38,343 nucleotides of DNA from Deltaproteobacteria bacterium (GTDB lineage: Bacteria; Desulfobacterota; Desulfuromonadia; Geobacterales; Pseudopelobacteraceae), in contig JAJZRX010000025.1 of NCBI GenBank assembly GCA_021850095.1, positions 1-38,343 on the forward strand, in the 5' to 3' direction. The position numbers were made by a program, and so were the translations under genes. The first letter of the stretch is position 1; each line of letters opens with the position of its first letter. Below are positions 9,234-17,180 of this stretch, one piece after another. The notes under the pieces were generated by a model. The model worked only from the letters and a program-made list of their open reading frames with translations. It was not told the origin of the DNA and made no database searches.

Positions 9234-10139
9234 CTAATAGCCCCTCCCGGCCGGGCTGGCGGCCACCAGTCTTTCGGTTACCGTTTCGATTTCAGCGATA
9301 ACCGCCCGGTCCATCTTCTTCAGCCAGCGCTGCGGGATGCCCTCCATGCCATGGTAGGCGCCGGCCAGCATGCCGCAAATCGCGCCGGTCGTGTCGGCGT
9401 CCGCCCCTTGGTTGACGGTTCCGACCAGGCATTCCTCAAAACTCCGGCCCCGGAAAAACCAGTGGAAAACGGTCTGCATCGTATCGACCACATAGCCGCT
9501 GGCCAAGCCTCGGTACGGTTCAAAGGCAAAGGTCGGAAAGCGGGCCGCCAGTCCGTCGGCCTGCCGTCGCAGGCGGTTTTTTTCTGCCCCGCAGATCGCC
9601 AGGTGCAGCATTTCCCCCAGGCAGAGGCAGGCAGCGTCCGAAACCGGGTTGTTGTGGGTCAGGTGGGCCTGCTCCAGCGCGTACTTTCTGAGCAGTTCCC
9701 GATCCGGCAGCGAGTAAAGCGCCACCGGCAGCATGCGCATGGCGGCGCCATTGCCGGCGTCCCATTCGTTGGGCGGTGTTTCCAGCGTGCCGTTGAGCAT
9801 ATAGGCCCGGATGCCCTTGCGGCAGGTATCGCCGCAATCCACCGGACGGGATTTGAGCCAGGCCGCGAAATTGGCGGCAATCGCCTCCAGCGACCAGGTC
9901 TGGCTGCTGATGACCGCCCGGGCGATGCAGAGCGCCATCTGGGTGTCGTCGGTGACCTGGCCCGGCTTCAGCCGCAGCCAGCCGCCGCCGATGATCTCCT
10001 TGAATGTGCCGTATTTTGCGGCAATCTCGGAGCTCGTCATGAACTCGACCGTGGCGCCCAGCGCATCGCCGATCGCCATGCCGATAAAGGCGGCCCGGGC
10101 GCGGTCGCGGATTTCGTGCGGGTTGTAGTGGTTAAACAT
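9234..10139 (-). CDS. draG: ADP-ribosylglycohydrolase family protein (DraG-like)
   Basis: DraG removes ADP-ribose from modified arginine; the classic substrate is dinitrogenase reductase (NifH), whose activity it restores. The 301-residue protein has the family's metal-site motifs: GDALGATVEF (24-33), TDDTQM (63-68) and DADTTGAICG (247-256). The start ATG at 10139 is preferred because the family's conserved N-terminus begins just after it; an upstream in-frame start at 10211 would add 24 unlike residues. It is divergent from nifB, supporting a nitrogen-fixation role. No DraT partner is visible in the window. Related ADP-ribosylglycohydrolases act on other substrates, so the exact target is inferred. 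Confidence 0.85.
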   Translation of the reverse strand: MFNHYNPHEIRDRARAAFIGMAIGDALGATVEFMTSSEIAAKYGTFKEIIGGGWLRLKPGQVTDDTQMALCIARAVISSQTWSLEAIAANFAAWLKSRPVDCGDTCRKGIRAYMLNGTLETPPNEWDAGNGAAMRMLPVALYSLPDRELLRKYALEQAHLTHNNPVSDAACLCLGEMLHLAICGAEKNRLRRQADGLAARFPTFAFEPYRGLASGYVVDTMQTVFHWFFRGRSFEECLVGTVNQGADADTTGAICGMLAGAYHGMEGIPQRWLKKMDRAVIAEIETVTERLVAASPAGRGY

Positions 10140-10159
10140 GTTCACATCCAGTCTTTTAT

Positions 10160-10334
10160 AACACAGAGCAACAGAGCAATTGAGATAAGTCTCTGCAGGA
10201 ATAAGCCACAAAGATTTGTGCTTAATAAATGTGCATAGCAGATGCTTTCAGGAGTTTTAGATCAGTTTTGGAAGCAGAATTTTTTGAAGCCGATTTATTT
10301 GTCTTTGCTTCAGTTGCTCTATTGCTCTGTGTTT
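10160..10334. repeat. 175-bp segment bounded by ~24-bp inverted repeats in the draG-nifB intergenic region
   Basis: The segment beginning ACACAGAGCAACAGAGCAA (10161 onward) is nearly the reverse complement of the segment ending TTGCTCTATTGCTCTGTGT (about 10314-10333). The inner sequence is AT-rich and has no convincing gene. It may be a small non-autonomous repeat or a long-range stem lying between two nif-related genes. The exact ends are approximate. Confidence 0.55.
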
Positions 10335-10364
10335 CAAAGTGTTTACGACAGTGTTTCGGTAAGC

Positions 10365-10380
10365 TGGCACAATCGATGCA
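10365..10380 (+). promoter_or_regulatory. Sigma-54 (RpoN) -24/-12 promoter for nifB
   Basis: TGGCACAATCGATGCA carries the invariant GG and GC exactly 10 bp apart and matches the TGGCAC half-site fully; the -12 element reads ATGC instead of TTGC. It lies 81 bp upstream of the nifB start. Transcription is expected to begin near 10390, so the following terminator would lie inside the transcript. No TGT-N10-ACA NifA site was found upstream. Confidence 0.75.
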
Positions 10381-10404
10381 AATAGCTGGCCAGTAGCGGC
10401 AACG

Positions 10405-10437
10405 ACGCCCGTGGGATAACCTCCTGCGGGCGTTTTT
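10405..10437 (+). terminator. Intrinsic terminator in the nifB leader (candidate attenuator)
   Basis: ACGCCCG (10405-10411) pairs with CGGGCGT (10427-10433); allowing two wobble pairs the stem extends to about 11 bp around the loop ATAACCT, followed by TTTTT. It lies between the sigma-54 promoter and the nifB ribosome site (10447-10452). As it stands it should stop most transcripts before nifB, so read-through probably needs an antitermination signal. Geobacter nif genes are known to be controlled by a two-component system whose ANTAR-domain regulator acts by antitermination at leader terminators; application to this site is inference. Confidence 0.7.
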
Positions 10438-10460
10438 CATTTCTGGAAGGAGAACACGTC

Positions 10461-11330
10461 ATGGCAACTGCCTGCGAGATGAAGAACAAAATTCAGGGAC
10501 ATCCCTGCTTCGGCGGCAACCACCATAAGAACGGCCGGATGCATCTGGCGGTGGCCCCCAGGTGCAACATCAAGTGCGGCTACTGCTCCCGTAAGCATGA
10601 CTGCGCCAACGAATCCCGCCCGGGTGTCACCAGCCGGATCATGACACCCCAGGAGGCGATCGAAAAGGTGCGCGAAGTCATGGCCAGCCCGATCGCCGGG
10701 CCGATCATCAAGGTGGTCGGCATCGCCGGGCCGGGAGATCCGCTGGCCAACGAGGAGACCTTTCAGACCTTCGAGCTGGTCAAGAAAGAGTTTCCGCAGC
10801 TGATGCTCTGCATGAGCACCAACGGCCTGCTGCTGCCAGAATCCATAGACCGGCTCCACGAATTGGGCCTGCACAGCCTGACCGTGACGATCAACGCCAT
10901 CGATCCGGAAGTCGGAGCAAAAATCTATGGCCACATCATCTATCACGGCAAACGATATAGCGGCGTGGAGGCTTCCCGAATCCTGATCGCCAACCAGCTT
11001 GAAGGGGTCCGGCGGGCCGGCGAGCTGGGCATGACGATCAAGATCAACTCGGTGCTGACACCCGGCATCAACGATCATCAGATCCCCGTGATCGCAGAAA
11101 AGGTCAAGGCATTGGGCGCCTTTGTGATGAACATCATGCCGATCATTCCCCAGGCCGAATTGAGCCATATCAGCCGCCCCAGCGAAGAGTACCTGGCCGA
11201 AATCCGGAAAGCCAACGAAGGCGTGATTGGCCAGTTCGCCCACTGCAAGCAGTGCCGGGCCGACGCCATCGGTCTGATCGGCCAGGATATGAACCTGACC
11301 ATCGCCGAAGCGGCCTTCCCCGCGCCATGA
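10461..11330 (+). CDS. nifB: Nitrogenase cofactor biosynthesis radical SAM protein NifB
   Basis: NifB builds the carbide-containing 8Fe core (NifB-co) used for the nitrogenase FeMo cofactor, using radical SAM chemistry. This 289-residue form has the radical SAM cysteines C35-x3-C39-x2-C42 and the family signatures CANESRPGV (48-56) and GIAGPGDPLAN (87-97). The C-terminal pair C262-x2-C265 is followed by RADAIGLIGQD. It ends there, lacking the C-terminal NifX-like domain of longer NifB proteins, a known short form. The ATG has AAGGAG 8 nt upstream. Expression is likely sigma-54 dependent and limited by the leader terminator. It is divergent from draG and overlaps the next gene by 4 bp. Confidence 0.92.
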   Translation: MATACEMKNKIQGHPCFGGNHHKNGRMHLAVAPRCNIKCGYCSRKHDCANESRPGVTSRIMTPQEAIEKVREVMASPIAGPIIKVVGIAGPGDPLANEETFQTFELVKKEFPQLMLCMSTNGLLLPESIDRLHELGLHSLTVTINAIDPEVGAKIYGHIIYHGKRYSGVEASRILIANQLEGVRRAGELGMTIKINSVLTPGINDHQIPVIAEKVKALGAFVMNIMPIIPQAELSHISRPSEEYLAEIRKANEGVIGQFAHCKQCRADAIGLIGQDMNLTIAEAAFPAP

Positions 11331-12151
11331 TCATTGATCCATTCCAGAGGGATGACTTTGCGCCCTTTCTGAAGCTGGCAACTGCGGAGAACTGGATGGT
11401 CGATCCCTGGGAATTTGAATTCCTGCTATCGGCCTTTCCCCAGGGGTGTTGTGCTGCCAGGGCTGATGGGGGGGAGCTGGCGGGATGTGTGACGTCACTG
11501 AAACACGGGTGCAGCGGCTGGATCGGCAATTTGATTGTGGCGGAGGGTTTCCGGGGGCGGGGAATCGGACAGACGCTGTTTGTCAGCGCCCTGGAGGCGT
11601 TACGGGCCGAGGGGGTTGAAACGGTCTGGCTGACCGCTTCAAAGTTGGGTCAGGCACTGTATGAGAGGCATGGCTTTAAAAGTATCGATACGATTGTTCG
11701 CTGGAGCGGGACAGGCCGGCAGCGGCATATCCGCCGGGGAGCGGTCGCTAACTGCGGCGGTCACGATACTCTGCTGAATGAGATCGATGTTCAGGCCTGG
11801 GGCGACCAGCGCGCCGCCCTGCTGGCGGCGACGGTTGCCCGCGGCAAGTTGCTGCAGCAGGCAACCGGTTTTGCCGTGCTGCAGCCCTGCGGGGATGCAC
11901 TGCAGATCGGGCCGTTTTCAGCGCTGGAGGACGCCACCGCAGATGACCTGCTGAAGGCAGCGCTGCAGTCGGCAGCCCTGGGGACGAAGCTGTACCTGGA
12001 TGCACCGGCGTCGAACCGCGCCGCACTGCGGCTCTTCAACCGCAGGGGCTTGCGCATATCCGGCCGCACCCGGCTGATGTACCGTGGCCGAAAACCGGAT
12101 TATCGGGCAGAATTTCTCTACGGCCTTGCCAGCCTGGGGAGCTGCGGCTGA
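11327..12151 (+). CDS. GNAT family N-acetyltransferase (two-domain)
   Basis: The 274-residue protein has an N-terminal GNAT domain (about 1-130) with the acetyl-CoA binding segment VAEGFRGRGIGQTLF and a typical LYERHGF end. A second, degenerate GNAT-like half (about 145-274) contains LDAPASNRAALRLFNRRGL and resembles the tandem YitH-type architecture. The substrate is unknown. The start ATG overlaps the nifB stop as ATGA, so it should be translated from the nifB transcript and share its regulation. Why an acetyltransferase is coupled to nifB is not evident from the sequence. Confidence 0.85.
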   Translation: MIIDPFQRDDFAPFLKLATAENWMVDPWEFEFLLSAFPQGCCAARADGGELAGCVTSLKHGCSGWIGNLIVAEGFRGRGIGQTLFVSALEALRAEGVETVWLTASKLGQALYERHGFKSIDTIVRWSGTGRQRHIRRGAVANCGGHDTLLNEIDVQAWGDQRAALLAATVARGKLLQQATGFAVLQPCGDALQIGPFSALEDATADDLLKAALQSAALGTKLYLDAPASNRAALRLFNRRGLRISGRTRLMYRGRKPDYRAEFLYGLASLGSCG

Positions 12152-12236
12152 CAATGTGCCCGCACTGTGCACCCGGCGTTCAGTGTAGCGCCGCCAGGGT
12201 CACCGTATTCCTCGCCAATAGTCACGGATACTCCCC

Positions 12237-14954
12237 TTAAATCCTTCTTATTACCTCTTTCAGCATATTGAGCTTGTACGGTTTCTGGATGAACCCGGCC
12301 AGCCCCTTGCCGGCGAACTTCTGGGTCACTTCCTGCTCGCTGAAGCCGCTGGACATGATGACCTTCACTTTGGGGTCGAGCTGCCGCAGTTCGCGGAAGC
12401 ATTGTTCGCCGTCCATGTGCGGCATGGTCAGGTCGAGGAGGACCAAAGCGATGCCGGGATTGTTCCGGTAGGTTTCCAGGGCTTCTCTTCCATCGTTGGC
12501 GGTGAGCACCTCGAAGCCGAGAACGTTGAGCATCTCGCCGCCGATGCCGCGCACGGTTTCTTCATCGTCCACCAGCAGCACCGTGCCGCTCCCCAGCCAG
12601 TGGTCGCTGTGATCGGTGTCGCTGAACAGTTCGGCGGGTCGTTCTGATGCCGGCAGCAGGACCTTGAAGGTGGTACCCCGGTTCGGTTCGCTGTAGACCT
12701 TGATGGCGCCTTTGTGGCCGCGCACGATGCCGAGAACGGCGGCCATGCCCAATCCCCGGCCAGTGAATTTGGTGGTGAAGAAGGGGTCGAACAACTTCGC
12801 CAGGGTCTCCTTGTCCATACCGCATCCTGTATCGGCTATTTCAAGGTAGACGTACAGCCCTTCGCTGATGTTGTCGTCCAGCCAAACATCCTTCAGGTAG
12901 TTACGGTCGCAGCCCATCACGCCGGTGGTAACGGCGATAATGCCGCTTCTGTCGCCGATGGCTTCGGATGCGTTGATAACCAGGTTCATGATGATCTGGC
13001 GGATCTGGGTGGCGTCGGCCTCCACGCTGGGGAGTGGATGGTAAGGATTGAGCTTGAGCACCGCCTTCTTGGAGATGGAAACCTCCAGCATGTGGAACAT
13101 CTCCTCAATCAGCCGGTTCAGGTCAATGGCTTCCACCACGAATTTGCCTTTTCCTGAATAGGCCAGCATCTGCCTGGCCAGGTCGGCGGCGCGGGCGGCG
13201 GCCTGCTCTATCTTGCGCAGGTTTTCCAGAACAGGGGATTCCTTGTTGAGCCGCATCAGGGCCAGGTCGGCGTTGCCGATGATGGCGGTGAGGATGTTGT
13301 TGAAGTCGTGGGCGATGCCTCCGGCCAGGACGCCCAGTGATTCCAGTTTCTGTGCATGGAGCAGCTGTTTCTCAAGAGCAAGGCGTTCCTCTTCCAACCG
13401 CTTGCGGTCGGTGACATCCTGAATGGTGCCAAACATCCGGACAGCTTTCCCGTTATCGTCGTATTCGAATTCACCGGTGCCGTAAACCCAGCGCGACTGG
13501 CCATCAACCGGCCGGACAATCAGGTACTCCATCTCAAACCATTTCCTGCTTGCCAGCAGGTCTGCAAAATAGGCCGCCATACGCTCGCGCCACTCGGGAT
13601 TGATCAGACACAACCAGTTTGAGAACGTGCGGTCATACGTGGCATCGATACCGAAAATGGTATCCAGTTCAGATGAACTGTGCCAACGGTCATGAACTAT
13701 GTCAAATTCGTAAATCCCGATGCGAGCCGATTGCTGGGCCTTGCGCAGGAAGAGCTCGCTTTCCCGAAGCGCCCGTTCTTGCTCCTTACGCAGGGTGATG
13801 TTGTGGGCGGTGCCCTGGGTGCCGACCACCTCTCCGTGATCGTCGTGGTAGAATGTGGCGTTGAACACCAGATGAACCGGGGTGCCATCCTTGCTCAAGT
13901 GGACAGTCTCATGATCTCTGACCCGGCCGCTGGTGGCGAGCAGCTGCGCGAACAGGGTGCTGTCCCGCTCCGCCTGCTCGGCGGTCATGAACTCGGTAAA
14001 GCGATGCCCCAGCATCTCGTCAAGAGAATAGCCGAAGGCGCTTTCCCAGGCCCGGTTGAGGAAAGTATAGCGCCCCTCGGTGTCGCAGCGCCAGACCAGG
14101 TCCGTTGCCGTCTCAATGAGGTCGTTATAAAGCGCTTCCCTCCGCTCCAGCTCGCGCTGTGCCCGCCGCTCGGTGGTGGTCTCCTCGAACACGACAGCAA
14201 ATTTCCCCTTTTCGGGTGAATAGGCCCGGGCCCGGTAGTAGCGGTCCAGCTCACGCACATGGCTTTCCCGCTCGTCCGGGATGCCGGTCAGGGCGACCCT
14301 GCCGAAGCACTGGATCCACTCCTCCTCGATCTCCGGCAACACTTCCCGCACCGTCCGGCCGACCGTGGTCTCCCGCTTCAAGCCGGTCAGCTGCTCGAAG
14401 GCCTGGTTCAGATCCAGGTAACGGTAGTCGGTCACTTCGCCTGCGGCGTTACAGATCACCTCGTGGAAGGCGAACCCCTCGTGCATGGTGTCGAACAGAT
14501 TGTGAAAGCGTTTTTCGGACTGCTGGAGGCGTTCTTCGGTGTTTTTCAGGTCGGTGATGTCGGTAAAGGTGGTGATAATCTGCTGCGGAACGCCGTCCCT
14601 GAAAAGGTCGGGCACCGATGAAACAATTATCCAGCGCAATTCATCCGTGTCAGGGAGATACATCCCCATGACGTTCTTGATCACCGGTCTGCCGGTGCGC
14701 AGAGCGATCATGGAAGGATGCTCGTCGCCCGAAATGTCGCTACCATCCTCACGAATGCATTTCCAGCGGGGGTCAAGGGAACTGCGCCCCATGATCTGTT
14801 CGCGGGTCAAGCCGAGGATGCGCTCTGCGGCGGGGTTGGCCCTAATGATGACACCGGCGGCGTCCTGGTAGACCACTCCCTGATCCATTGTCTCGAACAG
14901 CGAACTGAATGTTTCGTTCGATACGGTTGCAGCGGTGTTCAATGACTCTTTCAT
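12237..14954 (-). CDS. Multi-PAS hybrid sensor histidine kinase with C-terminal receiver
   Basis: A 905-residue soluble signalling protein with no membrane segment or signal peptide. Four PAS/PAC modules lie at about 12-137, 147-262, 273-391 and 400-517. The HisKA domain has phospho-acceptor H549 in GGIAHDFNNIL, followed by an HATPase domain (about 650-765) with DTGCGMD and GRGLGMAAVLG. The C-terminal receiver (790-905) has phospho-acceptor D841 (LLDLTMP) and K891. HDFNN kinases with attached receivers usually pass phosphate to a separate regulator; none is adjacent, so the target is unknown. The start has GAGGGG upstream and a strong promoter at 15069-15096. Confidence 0.92.
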   Translation of the reverse strand: MKESLNTAATVSNETFSSLFETMDQGVVYQDAAGVIIRANPAAERILGLTREQIMGRSSLDPRWKCIREDGSDISGDEHPSMIALRTGRPVIKNVMGMYLPDTDELRWIIVSSVPDLFRDGVPQQIITTFTDITDLKNTEERLQQSEKRFHNLFDTMHEGFAFHEVICNAAGEVTDYRYLDLNQAFEQLTGLKRETTVGRTVREVLPEIEEEWIQCFGRVALTGIPDERESHVRELDRYYRARAYSPEKGKFAVVFEETTTERRAQRELERREALYNDLIETATDLVWRCDTEGRYTFLNRAWESAFGYSLDEMLGHRFTEFMTAEQAERDSTLFAQLLATSGRVRDHETVHLSKDGTPVHLVFNATFYHDDHGEVVGTQGTAHNITLRKEQERALRESELFLRKAQQSARIGIYEFDIVHDRWHSSSELDTIFGIDATYDRTFSNWLCLINPEWRERMAAYFADLLASRKWFEMEYLIVRPVDGQSRWVYGTGEFEYDDNGKAVRMFGTIQDVTDRKRLEEERLALEKQLLHAQKLESLGVLAGGIAHDFNNILTAIIGNADLALMRLNKESPVLENLRKIEQAAARAADLARQMLAYSGKGKFVVEAIDLNRLIEEMFHMLEVSISKKAVLKLNPYHPLPSVEADATQIRQIIMNLVINASEAIGDRSGIIAVTTGVMGCDRNYLKDVWLDDNISEGLYVYLEIADTGCGMDKETLAKLFDPFFTTKFTGRGLGMAAVLGIVRGHKGAIKVYSEPNRGTTFKVLLPASERPAELFSDTDHSDHWLGSGTVLLVDDEETVRGIGGEMLNVLGFEVLTANDGREALETYRNNPGIALVLLDLTMPHMDGEQCFRELRQLDPKVKVIMSSGFSEQEVTQKFAGKGLAGFIQKPYKLNMLKEVIRRI

Positions 14955-15068
14955 GGCGTGCCCCTCATAATTCAGCCACCGGAATCAAAATTTCGTTGCC
15001 CCGCCTTTTCAGCGCGCCTGTCCACGCTCGATGTGAGATCGGTTATTGCAGAACAATACCGTGTAAAA

Positions 15069-15096
15069 ATTATATCCATTCTCTCCCCTTTTTCAA
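15069..15096 (-). promoter_or_regulatory. Sigma-70-type promoter for the hybrid histidine kinase
   Basis: On the minus strand TTGAAA (15091-15096) and a perfect TATAAT (15069-15074) are 16 bp apart. The -35 box overlaps the last codons of the photolyase gene, so the kinase has its own promoter although it lies downstream of the stress cluster on the same strand. The leader is about 105 bp. Confidence 0.65.
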
Positions 15097-15668
15097 TAAC
15101 GGTGCCTGCTGATATAGTCCGCCACGTCAAACTTTCGCAGGCATCCCTGGTAATTCATGTAACGAATCTTGCCGAAAACCGGGCGTTCTCCCCAGGTCCG
15201 GTCAATCCGACAGGGCACGATGTTGTGGGCATCCACCTCGATGCAGGGGATGGCCACGCTCCCTATGACCTGATCGCGCCAGCTGCGCTTGATGCGAAGT
15301 GGATCAAAATCCGTAACCAATGTGCCGACCTCCTGCTGGCGGATGAAGCGGCACATCTCTTCGGGCGGGCCGCCGCGCAGCAGGATAAAGGGGATGCCCA
15401 ACTCCCGCAGCCGCCCGGCAACGCCTGCCAGGCCGCGCAGCATGAAACCGAACTGGCGCAGGGTCGCACCAAGAAATGAATCTGCCAGAGTAAAGACAAC
15501 CGCCAGGGGTGTCTGCCGTTCCACAGCCAGGCTCTGGGCATGGAGCAGCGCCCAGTTGTCGGCCACGCGCTGGTCGCGGCTCATCCAGTAAACCACCGCT
15601 TCAGAAGTTTCCGAGGCCTGGTTTCGGCTCGTGATGCGCTGCGGATGTATTGGTTTACGAGAGCTCAA
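15093..15668 (-). CDS. phrB: Class II CPD photolyase with an in-frame internal deletion
   Basis: Class II photolyases split cyclobutane pyrimidine dimers using blue light and FAD and are usually about 450 residues. This one has 191. Residues 1-153 match the N-terminal antenna-fold domain (VVYWMSRDQRVADNWALL, then VDAHNIVPC). Residues 155-191 (DRTWGERPVFGKIRYMNY...RKFDVADYI) match the extreme C-terminus of full-length enzymes. The intervening FAD- and DNA-binding core, about 250 residues, is absent, with the junction near 15205-15212. The frame stays open. It should not work as a photolyase. The start is a TTG inside the gpx stop region with GAGG 5 nt upstream, so it is translationally coupled to gpx. 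Confidence 0.8.
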   Translation of the reverse strand: MSSRKPIHPQRITSRNQASETSEAVVYWMSRDQRVADNWALLHAQSLAVERQTPLAVVFTLADSFLGATLRQFGFMLRGLAGVAGRLRELGIPFILLRGGPPEEMCRFIRQQEVGTLVTDFDPLRIKRSWRDQVIGSVAIPCIEVDAHNIVPCRIDRTWGERPVFGKIRYMNYQGCLRKFDVADYISRHRY

Positions 15669-16140
15669 TCATGCCTCGCAGATCATCCTCAATACGTTCC
15701 GGTGTGTCGCTTGGCGCGTAACGTTTCAGAACCTGTCCGTCGCGATTGACGAGAAACTTGGTGAAATTCCACTTGATCGCCTCGCTGCCCAAAAGCCTCG
15801 GCCGGGCTTTTTTGAGGTATGCGAAGAGAGGGTGCGCACCGCTGCCGTTGACCTCTATCTTGGCAAAAAGCGGAAAGGTGACATCATAGGTAAGCGAGCA
15901 GAAGCTCCGGATCTCCGCCTCGTCGCCCGGCTCCTGATGGGCGAACTGGTCGCAGGGAAAGCCGAGAACGGTAAATCCCTTGTCCCGGTAACGGCGATAG
16001 AGCGCTTCCAGTCCCGCATATTGGGATGTGAAGCCGCACTTGCTGGCGACGTTGACGATCAGCAGCACCTGGCTGCGGTAAACCTCCATTGCCAGGGTCT
16101 GGCCATCGATGGTGGTGACGGTACATTCGTAAAAATTCAT
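15655..16140 (-). CDS. Glutathione peroxidase family protein (cysteine type)
   Basis: A 161-residue cytosolic thiol peroxidase that reduces hydroperoxides, in bacteria typically with thioredoxin. The catalytic tetrad is visible: C35 (NVASKCGFT), Q70, W124 and N125. C35 is encoded by an ordinary Cys codon, not TGA. C63 (GFPCDQF) and C81 (FCSLTY) are further conserved cysteines; C81 is the likely resolving residue. It overlaps the photolyase gene by 14 bp and follows the DUF523/DUF1722 gene after 92 bp. A role against lipid peroxides would suit the neighbouring lipid-modification genes. Confidence 0.92.
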   Translation of the reverse strand: MNFYECTVTTIDGQTLAMEVYRSQVLLIVNVASKCGFTSQYAGLEALYRRYRDKGFTVLGFPCDQFAHQEPGDEAEIRSFCSLTYDVTFPLFAKIEVNGSGAHPLFAYLKKARPRLLGSEAIKWNFTKFLVNRDGQVLKRYAPSDTPERIEDDLRGMIELS

Positions 16141-16232
16141 GACGCTCCTCGCATGCCTGGCAGAGTGAATGTTTCCAGATTAACTGCTGCCGCCGCCAGG
16201 CTGGCATAAAAACCGCTCCCGGCATCCGTTTA

Positions 16233-17180
16233 TCAGACATGATTCCGCAGCATCAGTTGTGCCGGGTGCGGTGACAGGTAGACCTGACCCTGCAGGTACT
16301 GCTGGCCATACTTGCGCACATAATGTTTGAGCAGCGTCAGCGGCACGATCAGCGGCGCCAGACCGTCATGATACTGGCCGATGACCTCCAGCAGTTCCGC
16401 CTTTTCCTCCGGGGAAAGCTGCTTCTTGAAATAGCCCATCATATGCTGCAGGACGTTGGTGTTCTTTTTGGTCGAAGCGTGCAGGGCCAGTCCTTTCATG
16501 AACAGCTCTTCGTAGCGCTGGAGCAGTTCAGAAAACGGCAGTTCCTTGCCATGGGCGACCAGCGCTCCCATGCGGCGATAAACCTCGGGACTATGGGCCA
16601 TCAGCAGCAGCTTGTGGGCGGTATGAAATTCCACCAGCGTGCCCAGGGTGGGATCAGAGGCCAGAAAATTCTTCCAGCGCCGGCAGCTGAAGACCCGTTC
16701 GATGAAGTTTTCCCGAAGATGCGGGTCATTCAGGCGCCCTTCTTCCTCCATGGGCAGCAGCGGAAAGTGGCGGGCCAGCGCTGCGGCGAACAGGCCGCTG
16801 CCGCTTTTGGCGGCAGCGCCGTTATTATAGACCTTGACCCGGAACAGGCCGGAACTGGGGGAATCCTTTTTGAAGATGAATCCGCACAGATCAGCCCCCT
16901 CCAGCTCTTTGACCTTGATCCGGCAAAATTCCAGCATCCGCTCGGTATGGTCGATGCGGCTCTTGCCAGTTATCAGGCGGGGATTGGCCGGATCGCCTTC
17001 CAGACGCATGGACTCCCGGGGAATCGGCAGTCCGCAGCCAACTTCGGGGCAGACCGGCAGAAAGCGGAAGTACTGCCCAAGGGTATCGGTGATGTAACGA
17101 TCATGTTTGTGGCCGCCGTCGTAACGGACATGCTCTCCCAGCAGGCAGGAGCTGACACCGATGATGATTGAATCTGTCAT
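16233..17180 (-). CDS. DUF523 and DUF1722 domain protein (YbgA-like)
   Basis: The 315-residue protein fuses an N-terminal DUF523 domain (about 5-150; cysteines in VSSCLLGEHVRYDGG and PVCPEVGCGLPIPRE) to a C-terminal DUF1722/YbgA domain (about 180-310). YbgA is found beside phrB in Escherichia coli and many other bacteria, and here it lies two genes upstream of the photolyase remnant. Its biochemical role is not established; the conserved cysteines suggest metal or thiol chemistry. It overlaps the upstream DUF2878 gene by 4 bp. Confidence 0.85.
   Translation of the reverse strand: MTDSIIIGVSSCLLGEHVRYDGGHKHDRYITDTLGQYFRFLPVCPEVGCGLPIPRESMRLEGDPANPRLITGKSRIDHTERMLEFCRIKVKELEGADLCGFIFKKDSPSSGLFRVKVYNNGAAAKSGSGLFAAALARHFPLLPMEEEGRLNDPHLRENFIERVFSCRRWKNFLASDPTLGTLVEFHTAHKLLLMAHSPEVYRRMGALVAHGKELPFSELLQRYEELFMKGLALHASTKKNTNVLQHMMGYFKKQLSPEEKAELLEVIGQYHDGLAPLIVPLTLLKHYVRKYGQQYLQGQVYLSPHPAQLMLRNHV

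Noticed and set aside
9351-10238. Long + strand open frame opposite draG, and similar frames opposite the DUF523, CFA and ATPase genes
   Set aside because: These are antisense shadows; their translations are low-complexity, rich in Arg, Gly and Gln, and lack motifs, while the other strand holds well-conserved proteins.
10140-10364. NifA upstream activator site (TGT-N10-ACA) before nifB
   Set aside because: No match with correct spacing was found by eye; Geobacter nif control is reported to use a different two-component cascade.
10385-10437. ANTAR double-hexaloop motif in the nifB leader
   Set aside because: Possible small stems exist, but the loops do not show the required A at position 1 and G at position 4, so the motif is not claimed.
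12152-12236. Terminator between the converging GNAT and histidine kinase genes
   Set aside because: Only weak GC stems and no T-run were seen on either strand.
15655-16140. Selenocysteine in the glutathione peroxidase
   Set aside because: The catalytic position is an ordinary Cys codon and the frame has no internal TGA, unlike the thioredoxin.
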